This document shows positions 1 through 7,140 of a stretch of DNA of 64,000 nt, piece after piece; positions within the stretch are counted from its first letter, which is position 1, and every line of letters begins with the position of its first letter. The position numbers and the translations under genes are program-made. The stretch is from a virus: positions 1 to 64,000 of IMG/VR virus record IMGVR_UViG_3300017987_004587; one strand, given 5' to 3'. A model generated the notes under the pieces. It was not told the DNA's origin. It saw nothing but the letters and a program-made list of their open reading frames with translations, and did not search any database.

Positions 1-5
1 AAACT

Positions 6-293
6 TTAGTTACCATTTTTGGAATCTCCTTCAATCTTCTTATTCAAAAACTGTTGATTGAGAATCAAACCTTTTACATAATCACTATAACGCTTGTCAA
101 CCCGAGCATTAGTTTTTTCTATTGCTTCTTGTTTTGTGGATTCTTGTTCTATAGATTCTTGTTCTATAATTTCTTCCTGTTCTAAGTTAAACTCTGGATT
201 TTCAACATAAAAAAAATCAAAGGACAAAGGAGGTAAGACAAATATATTAGGTTCCTGTCCTCTAAGTTTTGAAAATTTTCTCAGTATCGCCAT
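6..293 (-). CDS. Small acidic protein with E/Q-rich repeats, unknown function
   Basis: A 95-residue protein of no family I recognise. Its middle carries short tandem repeats of the type IEQES / TKQEA (about residues 40-60), encoded by a repeated attcttgttctat DNA unit, which suggests a flexible or coiled segment. The N-terminus is basic (MAILRKFSKLRG). The gene is complete, with a TAA stop at the window edge. A late-promoter-like motif lies at 327-340, just upstream, which places it with the virion-type genes. The ribosome-binding site is weak. Confidence 0.6.
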   Translation of the reverse strand: MAILRKFSKLRGQEPNIFVLPPLSFDFFYVENPEFNLEQEEIIEQESIEQESTKQEAIEKTNARVDKRYSDYVKGLILNQQFLNKKIEGDSKNGN

Positions 294-326
294 TAGAGAA
301 ACCTATAAAGGCCAATTAATAGAGGT

Positions 327-340
327 ATTAGTGGATTATA
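327..340 (-). promoter_or_regulatory. Putative late promoter motif (TATAATCCACTAAT)
   Basis: Read on the minus strand this is TATAATCCACTAAT, about 34 nt upstream of the ATG at 293. It matches the motif TATAATTyACTAAT found before several other virion-type genes in the window, with one substitution. No -35 box is evident, as in phage late promoters read with a dedicated sigma factor. The recurrence is seen; promoter activity is inferred. Confidence 0.5.
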
Positions 341-416
341 GATTAGGGAAGTGTATTCACAAAAAATAAGACCAGGTCTTACCCAGCCTTATTTATTTGA
401 GAGTTGCCGTGTATGC

Positions 417-737
417 CTACTTATTTAGATCTAATTCTTTTAAAAAGTCGTCTAATTTTCCCTTATCTTTAACTTCTGACACAACATCTGTGGTAAGATT
501 TTTGGCTACCTCTGGATTCTTTGTTTTCTGTCCCTCAATTGCTTTAGTTGCTGCCCCAGCAATATCTTTAACATTTTCTAAATCTTCTTTGAGGGTGTCT
601 GCTGTTTTCTTATTTACCCAACCATGCCGAACAGCGATTGCTAAAGCAAAACCTAATACAGGGATCACAATACCTGAAATAATGACTGCAACCAACTGAA
701 CTGTTTCCATTGAAGAACCAGTATCTAAAAGTAGCAT
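417..737 (-). CDS. Single-TM holin-like membrane protein
   Basis: A 106-residue protein with one strong N-terminal membrane segment (about residues 14-36, VAVIISGIVIPVLGFALAIAV), followed by a charged, mostly helical cytoplasmic tail ending in KELDLNK. This layout, an N-terminal TM then a long amphipathic tail, fits the LLH-type holin group, whose role is to open the inner membrane at lysis. GGAGG lies 8 nt before the chosen ATG. The neighbour at 1122-1523 is a lipoprotein, which would suit a lysis module. No endolysin is visible here, so a generic small membrane protein remains possible. Confidence 0.55.
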   Translation of the reverse strand: MLLLDTGSSMETVQLVAVIISGIVIPVLGFALAIAVRHGWVNKKTADTLKEDLENVKDIAGAATKAIEGQKTKNPEVAKNLTTDVVSEVKDKGKLDDFLKELDLNK

Positions 738-747
738 CTGAAACCTC

Positions 748-1014
748 CTATGCTAAAATAGCGGCGACAGTACCAGCCAACTTCAAAATTTCTAACACTT
801 TAAAAGCTCCGTCTTTTAAAGATTCAACGACTTCAATCTTATCTTTTTGAGAATTGAGGGCCTCAGCGGCTTTCAATAAAATATCAGCAGCCATTTCATC
901 TGTAAGATCAGTTCTTTCTACATTGACATCAATATTATACTGCTTAAAATAATCATCTACTGTCATCTTTTCAGACGGTTTATTTTCTTCTGGTTTGTTT
1001 TGTTCTTCTGACAT
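748..1014 (-). CDS. Small protein with hydrophobic C-terminus, unknown
   Basis: An 88-residue protein with an acidic, proline-containing N-terminus (MSEEQNKPEENKPSEK) and a C-terminal hydrophobic stretch (about residues 70-88, ending LAGTVAAILA) that could lie in or against a membrane. AAGGAGAAGATA precedes the ATG. It sits 10 nt upstream of the holin-like gene and probably shares its transcript. A lysis-related role is guesswork from position. Confidence 0.5.
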   Translation of the reverse strand: MSEEQNKPEENKPSEKMTVDDYFKQYNIDVNVERTDLTDEMAADILLKAAEALNSQKDKIEVVESLKDGAFKVLEILKLAGTVAAILA

Positions 1015-1056
1015 TATCTTCTCCTTCTATCTCAACTGGTTAACAGTTATTTGTTA

Positions 1057-1112
1057 AGAGTGGGTGCCCTAGCACCCACTCTAGGGAAAGGAGGCTTGGC
1101 TGTGGGCCAAGC
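1057..1112 (-). terminator. Two adjacent hairpins downstream of the lipoprotein gene
   Basis: An 11-bp stem with a 4-nt loop (1057-1067 with 1072-1082, GAGTGGGTGC / GCACCCACTC) and a second 7-bp stem (1094-1100 with 1106-1112, GCTTGGC / GCCAAGC) fill the gap after the stop of the lipoprotein gene. Neither has a clear U-tract on the minus strand, so they may be weak or processing-type terminators. Confidence 0.45.
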
Positions 1113-1121
1113 AGAGGAACC

Positions 1122-1523
1122 TCACTTAAATTGACTAATAAGCTTCTTGACCTCTGGAATTGTTTCATTTGAAGCCTTTATAACATCTGTAAAATTCTTA
1201 ATTTCAAGTGTACTTGAATGTGCATCTTGATGGGCCAATTTAAGATAGGTAACCAGAAATAAAACTTGTTTTCTTGTTTCGACTACTTGATCTTTAACCT
1301 TGGTCAAAATCTCTTGACGAGTTTCTTCTGTCATTTTACCAGATGCTACAAATTCCGCTGTATTTTTGGAAACATGATTATAATAATTTAAACAAACTGT
1401 TTCCACATTTTTATCAGCCTTTGGTCCAATCTCATAAGCTTTATCAGTAGCCGCAATATAGTCAGCTGGGTGCTTACAGCCAAAACTAACAAGCAGAATC
1501 AAACCGATAAAAATTTTCCTCAT
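1122..1523 (-). CDS. Phage lipoprotein (possible outer-membrane spanin-like)
   Basis: A 133-residue protein with a classic lipoprotein signal: basic start MRK, hydrophobic IFIGLILLV, then lipobox SFGC with Cys16 as the predicted acylated residue. The mature part is helical and polar (KVKDQVVETRKQVLFLVTYL). It should be anchored to a Gram-negative envelope. TAGGAGAGACG precedes the ATG. Location beside a holin-like gene makes an o-spanin-like or superinfection-exclusion lipoprotein the two obvious ideas, but it is longer than typical Rz1 proteins and lacks their proline richness. Only the lipoprotein call is firm. Confidence 0.7.
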   Translation of the reverse strand: MRKIFIGLILLVSFGCKHPADYIAATDKAYEIGPKADKNVETVCLNYYNHVSKNTAEFVASGKMTEETRQEILTKVKDQVVETRKQVLFLVTYLKLAHQDAHSSTLEIKNFTDVIKASNETIPEVKKLISQFK

Positions 1524-1586
1524 TTCGTCTCTCCTAAAGATTTAACAAAACTATATGTTTAATATACAAGAACCTAAAAAACTGTT

Positions 1587-2054
1587 TTAAACGTGACGTT
1601 CAAACATAATATCATGATTAAATTTGAGGTTTCTAAATTGCCCCAAAGATCTATTTCTCCATATAGCAACTGATAAAATAGATTCTTTAGGCAAAAAGAA
1701 AAAACCATCAAGATCAAGAGTACCTTTTAGCCATCTAAATACAATTAAATGATTCAGAACAAAAGAAATACAATGGGATTTGCCACTTAAAAATACAAGT
1801 TTGCTTTTTTGTTCTTCTTCGTCATAAACATATTCATCTGAGGATAGATCTTCAATTTCAAGTTTATTTTTTATGAGCAACTCAATTAAACTCGAAACAT
1901 TACGAATTAAAATTAAGTCTTCAGTGGCTGACTTGACGCCTGAATTAAAGATTTGTTGTTCTTGATCTAAGGATGTAGGTTTTGTGTTTAGATTATTCTT
2001 ACAAATTTCTTCTAGGAGAGCAACTTCGTCTTCATTGAAAAAATCACGCATCAT
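1587..2054 (-). CDS. Hypothetical protein
   Basis: A 155-residue protein that I do not recognise. The N-terminal half is acidic and helical (FNEDEVALLEEICKNN); the C-terminal half is more hydrophobic and beta-like (SILSVAIWRNRSLGQF). It has its own late-promoter-like motif at 2066-2079, only 11 nt upstream of the start, giving a very short leader. Two ATG codons in tandem form the start; the first is used here. It may be a tail accessory or chaperone for the adjacent spike-like protein, by position only. Confidence 0.55.
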   Translation of the reverse strand: MMRDFFNEDEVALLEEICKNNLNTKPTSLDQEQQIFNSGVKSATEDLILIRNVSSLIELLIKNKLEIEDLSSDEYVYDEEEQKSKLVFLSGKSHCISFVLNHLIVFRWLKGTLDLDGFFFLPKESILSVAIWRNRSLGQFRNLKFNHDIMFERHV

Positions 2055-2065
2055 AGTTAAAATGT

Positions 2066-2079
2066 ATTAGTGAATTATA
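2066..2079 (-). promoter_or_regulatory. Putative late promoter motif (TATAATTCACTAAT)
   Basis: An exact copy of the motif TATAATTyACTAAT on the minus strand, ending 11 nt before the start codon of the gene at 1587-2054. Confidence 0.6.
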
Positions 2080-2098
2080 TGTGAAGATGTTTTAAAAT

Positions 2099-3523
2099 TT
2101 AAAGAGGTAATTGATCTGCTTGTCTGTACCAAACTATAATTTGAGCATCCTCGCTGCCTGAACCTGCCAAAGTCCCAGAGGCATTTCCAGCATTATCACA
2201 CCCTGTAATGGCTAAATCATCTCCAGTCCCATCATTCCAAGTACCATGAATTCCCTGTATTCTTGCATTTGCACTTAAAGAACCAGTTAGCAAGTATTTA
2301 TCAGGATCTCCTGCTGCTTTTGTACCCAAACCAGCTTTCGTGGCACCAGCAGCTCCAGTTAAAGATTTTCTAAGACAAATTGCTGTTTTAATAACAGCCG
2401 CTCCAGTAGGGACATTCCAACCAAGATCATGATCAGCTGCTGCTCCTCCTATCCCTAACCAAATTTCCTTTCGTTTGAGGTCGCCAACGCACCAATCACC
2501 AGAATCATAACAAAGAAATTCTCCAGTTCTTCCATCAGCCCAAATAAGGCCTTCTGGAGGATTTAATGGAAATGCACGAGAATTATCTTCATCAGTAGAC
2601 ATAAAAAAATATCCAGGATTATCAGCACTCGAAATGCCGGCCCCAAAATCTACAGAAACATCATTATTGCCCATAAACCTAAATTCAGTTCTTCCATAAG
2701 CTGTCATTGAGCCTCCACCCGCATTCGAGACTATTGTGACTCCACCAGAATGGGGTTGAATATTAAAAATATTATGATTAAAAAAATCGACATAATTAGT
2801 TCCGCCACCAAAATCAAATAGATTTATTGCAGCAGAAGGATAACCAGAAAAATAGCAATTAAACATGCGTATGCGAGACCCATTGACAAATGTAATAGTA
2901 TTTGCTGGGTTACTAAAACCGTAGGAGCAATTAAAAGCATACCAATAACCGTCCCCACCAGATGAGTTAGCATCTAAATCAGTAAAGGATGAATTATGAG
3001 CAACATTTGATTGGTATAAGAAACATCCGTCTGCACCATGTGTTCTGGTAATTGCTCCGCCCATGATCGAATTTTCCATATAGATATTCCATTTTGATTG
3101 CCCAGAAAAGCTGCCATTCAAATAAATGTTACAAAATCCAAGATGTCTTCTAACTATCTCAGCACTAGCACTAGCTAAAGTAATATTCCCCACAACTTCA
3201 GTGTTATTTTGCAAATATACTCCTCCGTCTCGAGGTATATTCACTATAATATAAGTATCTCTACTCACAACTGGACTAAAACTACCTCCTGTCAATGTGT
3301 GGGTTTTACCTGGGGCAAGATTAATAATTATAGGCTCACCTGCAGCTAATTCAGCGTCTGCTGCAGCAGAAGCTTCATTGATTGTTGAATAGGCATCAGA
3401 GTCATCTGGGTTTACATACCAAGTTGGGCCTGAATAAGTTGCTATTAGGTAATTGGTTCTTTGTGTGTCTCTAGCTAAGGTTTCTGGACCAAATCTAAGT
3501 GCTGTTTCTAAGTAGTCACTCAT
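2099..3523 (-). CDS. Tail spike / receptor-binding-like beta-helix protein, paralogue A
   Basis: A 474-residue protein, rich in G, S, N and aromatic residues, with the repetitive short beta-strands expected of a right-handed beta-helix (about residues 90-300). Its first 90 residues and last 150 residues are clearly related to the plus-strand protein at 17108-18532: both share FGPETLA near the start, TYSGPTWYVNPDDS, APGKTHTL, DHDLGWN/EHDIGWN and a C-terminal AGSGSED / AGSGTED segment. The centre is much more diverged. This conserved-ends, variable-middle pattern suits a tail spike or fibre whose middle contacts the host. A palindromic late-promoter pair lies 48 nt upstream. No catalytic residues could be assigned. 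Confidence 0.65.
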   Translation of the reverse strand: MSDYLETALRFGPETLARDTQRTNYLIATYSGPTWYVNPDDSDAYSTINEASAAADAELAAGEPIIINLAPGKTHTLTGGSFSPVVSRDTYIIVNIPRDGGVYLQNNTEVVGNITLASASAEIVRRHLGFCNIYLNGSFSGQSKWNIYMENSIMGGAITRTHGADGCFLYQSNVAHNSSFTDLDANSSGGDGYWYAFNCSYGFSNPANTITFVNGSRIRMFNCYFSGYPSAAINLFDFGGGTNYVDFFNHNIFNIQPHSGGVTIVSNAGGGSMTAYGRTEFRFMGNNDVSVDFGAGISSADNPGYFFMSTDEDNSRAFPLNPPEGLIWADGRTGEFLCYDSGDWCVGDLKRKEIWLGIGGAAADHDLGWNVPTGAAVIKTAICLRKSLTGAAGATKAGLGTKAAGDPDKYLLTGSLSANARIQGIHGTWNDGTGDDLAITGCDNAGNASGTLAGSGSEDAQIIVWYRQADQLPL

Positions 3524-3570
3524 GAGTGTTTGACTTCTAATGGTTTAATTGTTATTGAGATAAGAAGATT

Positions 3571-3601
3571 ATTAGTAAATTATAGATTATAATTTACTAA
3601 T
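3571..3601. promoter_or_regulatory. 31-bp perfect palindrome made of two divergent late-promoter motifs
   Basis: Two 14-nt copies of the motif (minus-strand copy 3571-3584; plus-strand copy 3588-3601) face away from each other around a 3-nt spacer GAT, giving a perfect inverted repeat. The minus copy would drive the tail-spike gene at 2099-3523. The plus copy has no plus-strand gene downstream; transcription from it would run into the hairpins at 3617-3686. Confidence 0.6.
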
Positions 3602-3616
3602 TATTAGAATGAGTAT

Positions 3617-3686
3617 AAAGTTCATTCTTGAAGATGGAATGAACTTTCACATAGGTTAGGAGATGTGTGGTAGGAACACATCTCCT
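3617..3686. terminator. Pair of strong hairpins, bidirectional terminator-like
   Basis: Two 11-bp perfect stems: 3617-3627 with 3637-3647 (AAAGTTCATTC / GAATGAACTTT) and 3658-3668 with 3676-3686 (AGGAGATGTGT / ACACATCTCCT). On the plus strand the second is followed by AATTTTAT. They sit just after the stop of the minus gene at 3696 and would also stop any plus-strand transcript from the promoter at 3588-3601. Confidence 0.6.
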
Positions 3687-3695
3687 AATTTTATG

Positions 3696-3986
3696 TTACT
3701 TTGTTTGACACCCAACCAAAAAGTTCTCTATGATATCTTCTTGATGTTCTGAATCTTCTTTGACTTTAGACAACATAGAATTGATGAGAGTTCGAAAATT
3801 TATGCGTTCATCAAAATATAAATTAAGAGATAATTGAATTGCTTTAATCGTAGAACCTAGATCCATTTTCTGTTTCATGTACATATCTGTATAATTTGAA
3901 ATAGTCGAAAGAACCTCTTTCTCTTTAAGATGTACTGAAGTTTCAACATATTTTCTAGTTCTACCTGCCCATCTTGCAATTGCCAT
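3696..3986 (-). CDS. Hypothetical helical protein
   Basis: A 96-residue, mostly helical protein (MAIARWAGRTRKYVETSVHLKEKE...), basic at the N-terminus, with no family I recognise. It is the last gene of the minus-strand run that starts near 8 kb and is followed directly by the hairpin pair at 3617-3686. Confidence 0.5.
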   Translation of the reverse strand: MAIARWAGRTRKYVETSVHLKEKEVLSTISNYTDMYMKQKMDLGSTIKAIQLSLNLYFDERINFRTLINSMLSKVKEDSEHQEDIIENFLVGCQTK

Positions 3987-4038
3987 TTAAAATGCCTTTC
4001 AATTGTTTTTCATAGTACATTTTAAAAGTAGATTATGT

Positions 4039-4176
4039 TTACAATTTGATCAGAGAAAATTCGATGACTATCAGTTTTTGTTCTTGGATGAGATCTTCTG
4101 GTGTTTTATTGCGAAGACTTTCTAGTGCTCGATTTATAGCTTTTTCAAGAGATTCCCAATGTTTTTGTTTAGTCAT
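4039..4176 (-). CDS. Small hypothetical protein, 45 aa
   Basis: A 45-codon reading frame starting MTKQKHWESLEKAINRALES and ending EFSLIKL. Its ATG overlaps the stop of the upstream zinc-ribbon gene by 8 nt (ATGACTAA), the same coupling used by several neighbours, which is why I accept it despite its size. It looks like one amphipathic helix plus a short strand. The function is unknown. Confidence 0.5.
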   Translation of the reverse strand: MTKQKHWESLEKAINRALESLRNKTPEDLIQEQKLIVIEFSLIKL

Positions 4177-4531
4177 GGGCACTATCTTTATTCTTCCTAA
4201 AACTACTTAAATCTTCTAAAAACTTAGGAAGATTTTCTACAGTCACAAGTTCAAAACTAAAAAAATGATAGCGGCTACTTTTACTCAAAACTTCTAATTT
4301 TTTCCATAAACAAAGCCAAGAGCAAAAACAAAATTCGTCACAACTGGAATCATTGTCTTTCTCAAGTGAAGGCCTAATAAAGGCACGCATTTCAGTATGA
4401 AAACCTTCTGATCCAGATTCCCATTCAGCTTTTTTCCCACAAAAATCACATTCAAAATGTGTTACTGATTTCTTTGAAAGCAAAGAATCACATTTAGAAC
4501 AGCGTTCATATTCTACTTCACGTTTAAGCAT
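4169..4531 (-). CDS. Zinc-ribbon protein, unknown function
   Basis: A 120-residue protein with an N-terminal zinc ribbon: CSKC and CDFCGKK about 16 residues apart, then a Cys-rich CDEFCFCSWLC segment in the middle. I use the internal ATG at 4531 because GGAG lies 8 nt upstream and it overlaps the previous stop by 8 nt; the longer frame to 4555 lacks a ribosome-binding site. The CxxC pairs suggest metal binding and perhaps nucleic-acid or protein contact. The C-terminus is Lys/Asp-rich. Confidence 0.6.
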   Translation of the reverse strand: MLKREVEYERCSKCDSLLSKKSVTHFECDFCGKKAEWESGSEGFHTEMRAFIRPSLEKDNDSSCDEFCFCSWLCLWKKLEVLSKSSRYHFFSFELVTVENLPKFLEDLSSFRKNKDSAHD

Positions 4532-4823
4532 CAACAAACTCCGATCTGCTTTCATGAGGAGCAGGAGTCCCTGCTAAAAGACAAAGAGGCGTACAAGCTG
4601 CTGCTAAAATTCCTCTTTTAATTTGACATAATGGGGTACTTAGTCCTATCAATCTATCGAGGTGTTGTACCAAAACATAAAACATTGAAAACAAAATGCT
4701 TATTTTATCCGTGACTCTTTCTGCAATTCTCTCTGATGCTTGTTGCATGAGTTCTAAAATGTTTAAAGATTCGGTTATTTCTAAAAATAATAGATGATCA
4801 TTAGGAATTCGGTTATTTTTCAT
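4524..4823 (-). CDS. Hypothetical protein with hydrophobic segment
   Basis: A 99-residue protein. The first two thirds are helical (ITESLNILELMQQASERIAERVTDKISILFSMF); a Cys-containing hydrophobic stretch follows (GILAAACTPLCLLAGTPAP, about residues 71-89), which could be membrane-associated. AGAGGAATC lies upstream of the ATG. It overlaps both neighbours. No known family. Confidence 0.5.
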   Translation of the reverse strand: MKNNRIPNDHLLFLEITESLNILELMQQASERIAERVTDKISILFSMFYVLVQHLDRLIGLSTPLCQIKRGILAAACTPLCLLAGTPAPHESRSEFVDA

Positions 4824-5037
4824 TTTTAGATTCCTCTATCTCATAATCGAATTCTGCATTCATCCAGGTAGCATTGCGAATGAAGTTTTTAACTCCTTCA
4901 AGATAGCAGATATAGCGGATTAAATCACCAACTACACTAGAATCCCAATCTTTAAATGGAAAGGAATCTAGTTGTTTCTGAATTTCTTCTAGATCAGGAC
5001 GTTTCACTTCAAGATTCTTCTTTTTGTCTTTGCTCAC
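4813..5037 (-). CDS. Hypothetical protein with GTG start
   Basis: A 74-residue protein that begins at a GTG (GTGAGCAAAGAC) inside the end of the upstream gene. It is charged and helical (LEEIQKQLDSFPFKDWDSS). The 29-nt overlap with its upstream neighbour and 11-nt overlap downstream suggest translational coupling. Function unknown. Confidence 0.5.
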   Translation of the reverse strand: MSKDKKKNLEVKRPDLEEIQKQLDSFPFKDWDSSVVGDLIRYICYLEGVKNFIRNATWMNAEFDYEIEESKNEK

Positions 5038-5347
5038 GGATCATCTGCTCTCTAAGAATTTCGGCACGATTTCTAGAATAACCCATTAATTTAAAGCGCT
5101 GATATGATTTAGTTACTGCTTCTTCATCCCCACTGAAACATCGATCTGTCCAATCTCTGGCCCCTGCTCGATAAGCTTCTTCTACAGTAGTCTTAAATTT
5201 GTTTGATAAATAGACAAGAATTGAGCTGACCCAGGAAGCCAAACTCAATTCCTTAGGGCCATCTTCTTTTAGATAAGGAGGTAGATCTAATTTTAAATAG
5301 CTGATTATCTCCTGTATTTCCTCAATCTCAGATCTGACGTCAAACAT
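5009..5347 (-). CDS. Hypothetical helical protein
   Basis: A 112-residue, mostly helical protein (MFDVRSEIEEIQEIISYLKLDLPPYLKEDG ... RAEILREQMIREQRQKEES) ending in a charged helix. No recognised motif. It is part of the overlapping run of small genes from 8.1 kb to 3.7 kb. Confidence 0.5.
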   Translation of the reverse strand: MFDVRSEIEEIQEIISYLKLDLPPYLKEDGPKELSLASWVSSILVYLSNKFKTTVEEAYRAGARDWTDRCFSGDEEAVTKSYQRFKLMGYSRNRAEILREQMIREQRQKEES

Positions 5348-5362
5348 GAATACCTCTACTAC

Positions 5363-5887
5363 TCATTTTGATTTAGTAGCGACATAATCAAAATTTGACT
5401 CATCAAATTTTAAAGATATTTCATAGGGTTCTGAATTTTCTACCTCAACAAAAACTTTAATACCAAAACCTTTAATTGGTATTCCTTTAAATTTAAGATG
5501 CCGAACTAATGGCAAAATTTCACCATTTGCCATTCTCACAAGCATCTGACTCTCACCAAATGTTTTGCTAAGTATGCTTTGATTCTCTTTGTCCATTTTA
5601 ATAGCCTTTCTAAAATCAGGGCGACAATTCTCGCAATAAAATTGAATTTTTTTGGAACCAGGTCTCAAAATTATGTGCGGTGAGGCCCCAGGAGCTGGTT
5701 TTCCACATATAGAACAAATGGGAGATTTGATCTCAGCGAAATCTTCTGAAATAATGCTCTTCTCAATCAACCGAATGCAGGCTTCAGATACAACATCTAA
5801 CTCCTCATTAAGTTTCAAGCTAAGGTCTGATGGGTCAATACCTGGGGAATGTTTCAAAACTTCAAGTATTCGTTTTTCAAGACCCAT
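5363..5887 (-). CDS. Winged-helix-like / zinc-knuckle protein
   Basis: A 174-residue protein. Residues 1-45 (GLEKRILEVLKHSPGIDPSDLSLKLNEELDVVSEACIRLIEKSII) have the helix-turn-helix rhythm of a small winged-helix domain. Residues 57-90 hold a four-Cys zinc site (CSICGKPAPG ... FYCENC) resembling ClpX-type or treble-clef knuckles. The remaining C-terminal half is beta-rich. GAGGAGGGATA gives a strong ribosome-binding site. A DNA-binding accessory regulator is a reasonable idea; the target is unknown. Confidence 0.6.
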   Translation of the reverse strand: MGLEKRILEVLKHSPGIDPSDLSLKLNEELDVVSEACIRLIEKSIISEDFAEIKSPICSICGKPAPGASPHIILRPGSKKIQFYCENCRPDFRKAIKMDKENQSILSKTFGESQMLVRMANGEILPLVRHLKFKGIPIKGFGIKVFVEVENSEPYEISLKFDESNFDYVATKSK

Positions 5888-5896
5888 TATCCCTCC

Positions 5897-6133
5897 TCAG
5901 AGATAAAGACGATAACCACAATCTGGATAATCAGCCTCCTCTGCTATTAATTCAATAGAAGCAAGTTCTCGTTCCTTGTTAAAACCTAAATCTTTTTGGT
6001 CCAACCATTTACGCACTTTTTCATAGGCCTGCCCTGGATCTGGAGCAACCACAAAAGCAACACCATGAGCCGGTCCTGTTATTTGTGTAGTCATGCCTTG
6101 ACAAGTCACCTTGTAGAGTTTATCTGTAGGCAT
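5897..6133 (-). CDS. Small conserved phage-type protein (LYKVTCQGM)
   Basis: A 78-residue protein with a compact alpha/beta pattern: MPTDKLYKVTCQGMTTQ, a Gly/Ala turn, AHGVAFVVAPDPGQAYEKVRKWLDQKDLGF, then ERELASIELIAEEADYPDC. The phrase AHGVAxVVAxDPxxAYxKVRxWLD is one I associate with small accessory proteins of large phages, but I know of no assigned function. It lies between a zinc-knuckle gene and a Cys-rich gene, 10 nt from each. Confidence 0.6.
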   Translation of the reverse strand: MPTDKLYKVTCQGMTTQITGPAHGVAFVVAPDPGQAYEKVRKWLDQKDLGFNKERELASIELIAEEADYPDCGYRLYL

Positions 6134-6143
6134 CTAAAACTCC

Positions 6144-6422
6144 TCAACTCTCTATAGATTTATACAAAATACAACCAAAAACTGCATCAACCAAAGGCGA
6201 TGTACCATCGGAACTTTGAAGCTGAATTTCTCTTTGAAGCTTTTCACAAATACCATCTGGGCACCATGTTCCTTCTAAAGTAAAGTAACGTTTCAGTAGA
6301 GAATCTCGGTCTTTAAATGATTCAAGATCAGTTATTTGGTTAAACACAGCCTCTCGGTTACCTTGCCAAAAAATACATGTGGCACATCTATTTTTGAGGT
6401 ATTGTTTTAAATCATGATTCAT
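6144..6422 (-). CDS. Cys-containing hypothetical protein
   Basis: A 92-residue protein with CATCIFW near the N-terminus, WCPDGICEKL in the middle and a C-terminal FGCILYKS: four or more spaced Cys that could bind metal or an iron-sulfur cluster. The ATG at 6422 forms an ATGA overlap with the previous stop, so I prefer it to the longer frame. Its upstream neighbour has a similar Cys layout and the two may be ancient duplicates. Confidence 0.55.
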   Translation of the reverse strand: MNHDLKQYLKNRCATCIFWQGNREAVFNQITDLESFKDRDSLLKRYFTLEGTWCPDGICEKLQREIQLQSSDGTSPLVDAVFGCILYKSIES

Positions 6423-6703
6423 TTTGTTAATTTGGGTTCCCAACAATCACAGGTCCCACAAGGGTCTACCTCTCTCCTTTTTGCCCATTCAATCCATTGG
6501 GATTCCAACAAAACAGCTTCTTCATTGGTTCTACGTTCCCTTATCTTATTATTGTACAAAAATTCTTCCTTCAACCAAACACTTCCGCATAAAGGCCTTT
6601 CTGGAGCATTCAGTGTGCAATAGTATTTGTCGAGATAATCATAGCAGTTAAAAACAAACTTACAGTCTCTACAGCAAGGTTGTACTCTGTAGTTTCTCAC
6701 CAT
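6419..6703 (-). CDS. Cys-rich hypothetical protein
   Basis: A 94-residue protein with CCRDCKFVFNC near the start, CTLNAPERPLC in the middle and CGTCDCW near the end, about nine Cys in total. The pattern suggests metal binding. The start at 6703 overlaps the upstream gene by 7 nt. Its layout (aromatic residue after Cys pair, basic middle, terminal CxC) resembles the downstream gene at 6144-6422. Confidence 0.55.
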   Translation of the reverse strand: MVRNYRVQPCCRDCKFVFNCYDYLDKYYCTLNAPERPLCGSVWLKEEFLYNNKIRERRTNEEAVLLESQWIEWAKRREVDPCGTCDCWEPKLTK

Positions 6704-7140
6704 GAAACCCAACAAAAAACCTTACCATCTTCATCTTTGAATTCTTCAAACATCTTTAAAATTTTTACAATCCATTTTTGATTTTCTAAAGGCTTTTTCA
6801 CTTTAAAATAACTAATAGGAAGATAAAAATAACACCCATTACGAATCTCACAAACATCTAGCAACCAATGCCAAAAATCTTGATAGGGTGGTTCATACCA
6901 ATGCCCCCTCTCAATATCTACTTTGTGCTCAGCACACCAAACCTGTGAACTACCTCGTGTTTTGCCTTCTGGATCTATCTTTCCATAACCTTTAGAATCA
7001 CACCAGGCATCGAAACTATGTATACCATGAAACTTGCCAGCAAAGTCTCTTAGGTCTACATTATGTTTTTGTTGTACATAGTTAACTATCTCATGATAAT
7101 CCCAAGCTGTTTTAATTTGTTTTCTAGGCTTCTTCATCAT
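6697..7140 (-). CDS. Hypothetical protein
   Basis: A 147-residue protein. I start at 7140 (MMKKPRKQIKTAWDYHEI), just inside the previous gene. It is rich in Trp, His and Cys (WHWLLDVCEIRNGCYFY; VFCWVSW at the end) with a plausible alpha/beta fold. No family recognised. It overlaps both neighbours by a few codons, typical of this operon. Confidence 0.5.
   Translation of the reverse strand: MMKKPRKQIKTAWDYHEIVNYVQQKHNVDLRDFAGKFHGIHSFDAWCDSKGYGKIDPEGKTRGSSQVWCAEHKVDIERGHWYEPPYQDFWHWLLDVCEIRNGCYFYLPISYFKVKKPLENQKWIVKILKMFEEFKDEDGKVFCWVSW

Noticed and set aside
120-190. Short direct repeats (attcttgttctat) that might look like a CRISPR or att site
   Set aside because: They are in-frame codons for IEQES repeats in the gene at 6-293, not spaced by unique spacers.
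397-699. Plus-strand ORF of 100 aa antisense to the holin-like gene
   Set aside because: It has no ribosome-binding site, and the minus-strand frame has a signal-rich, sensible protein with a GGAGG site.
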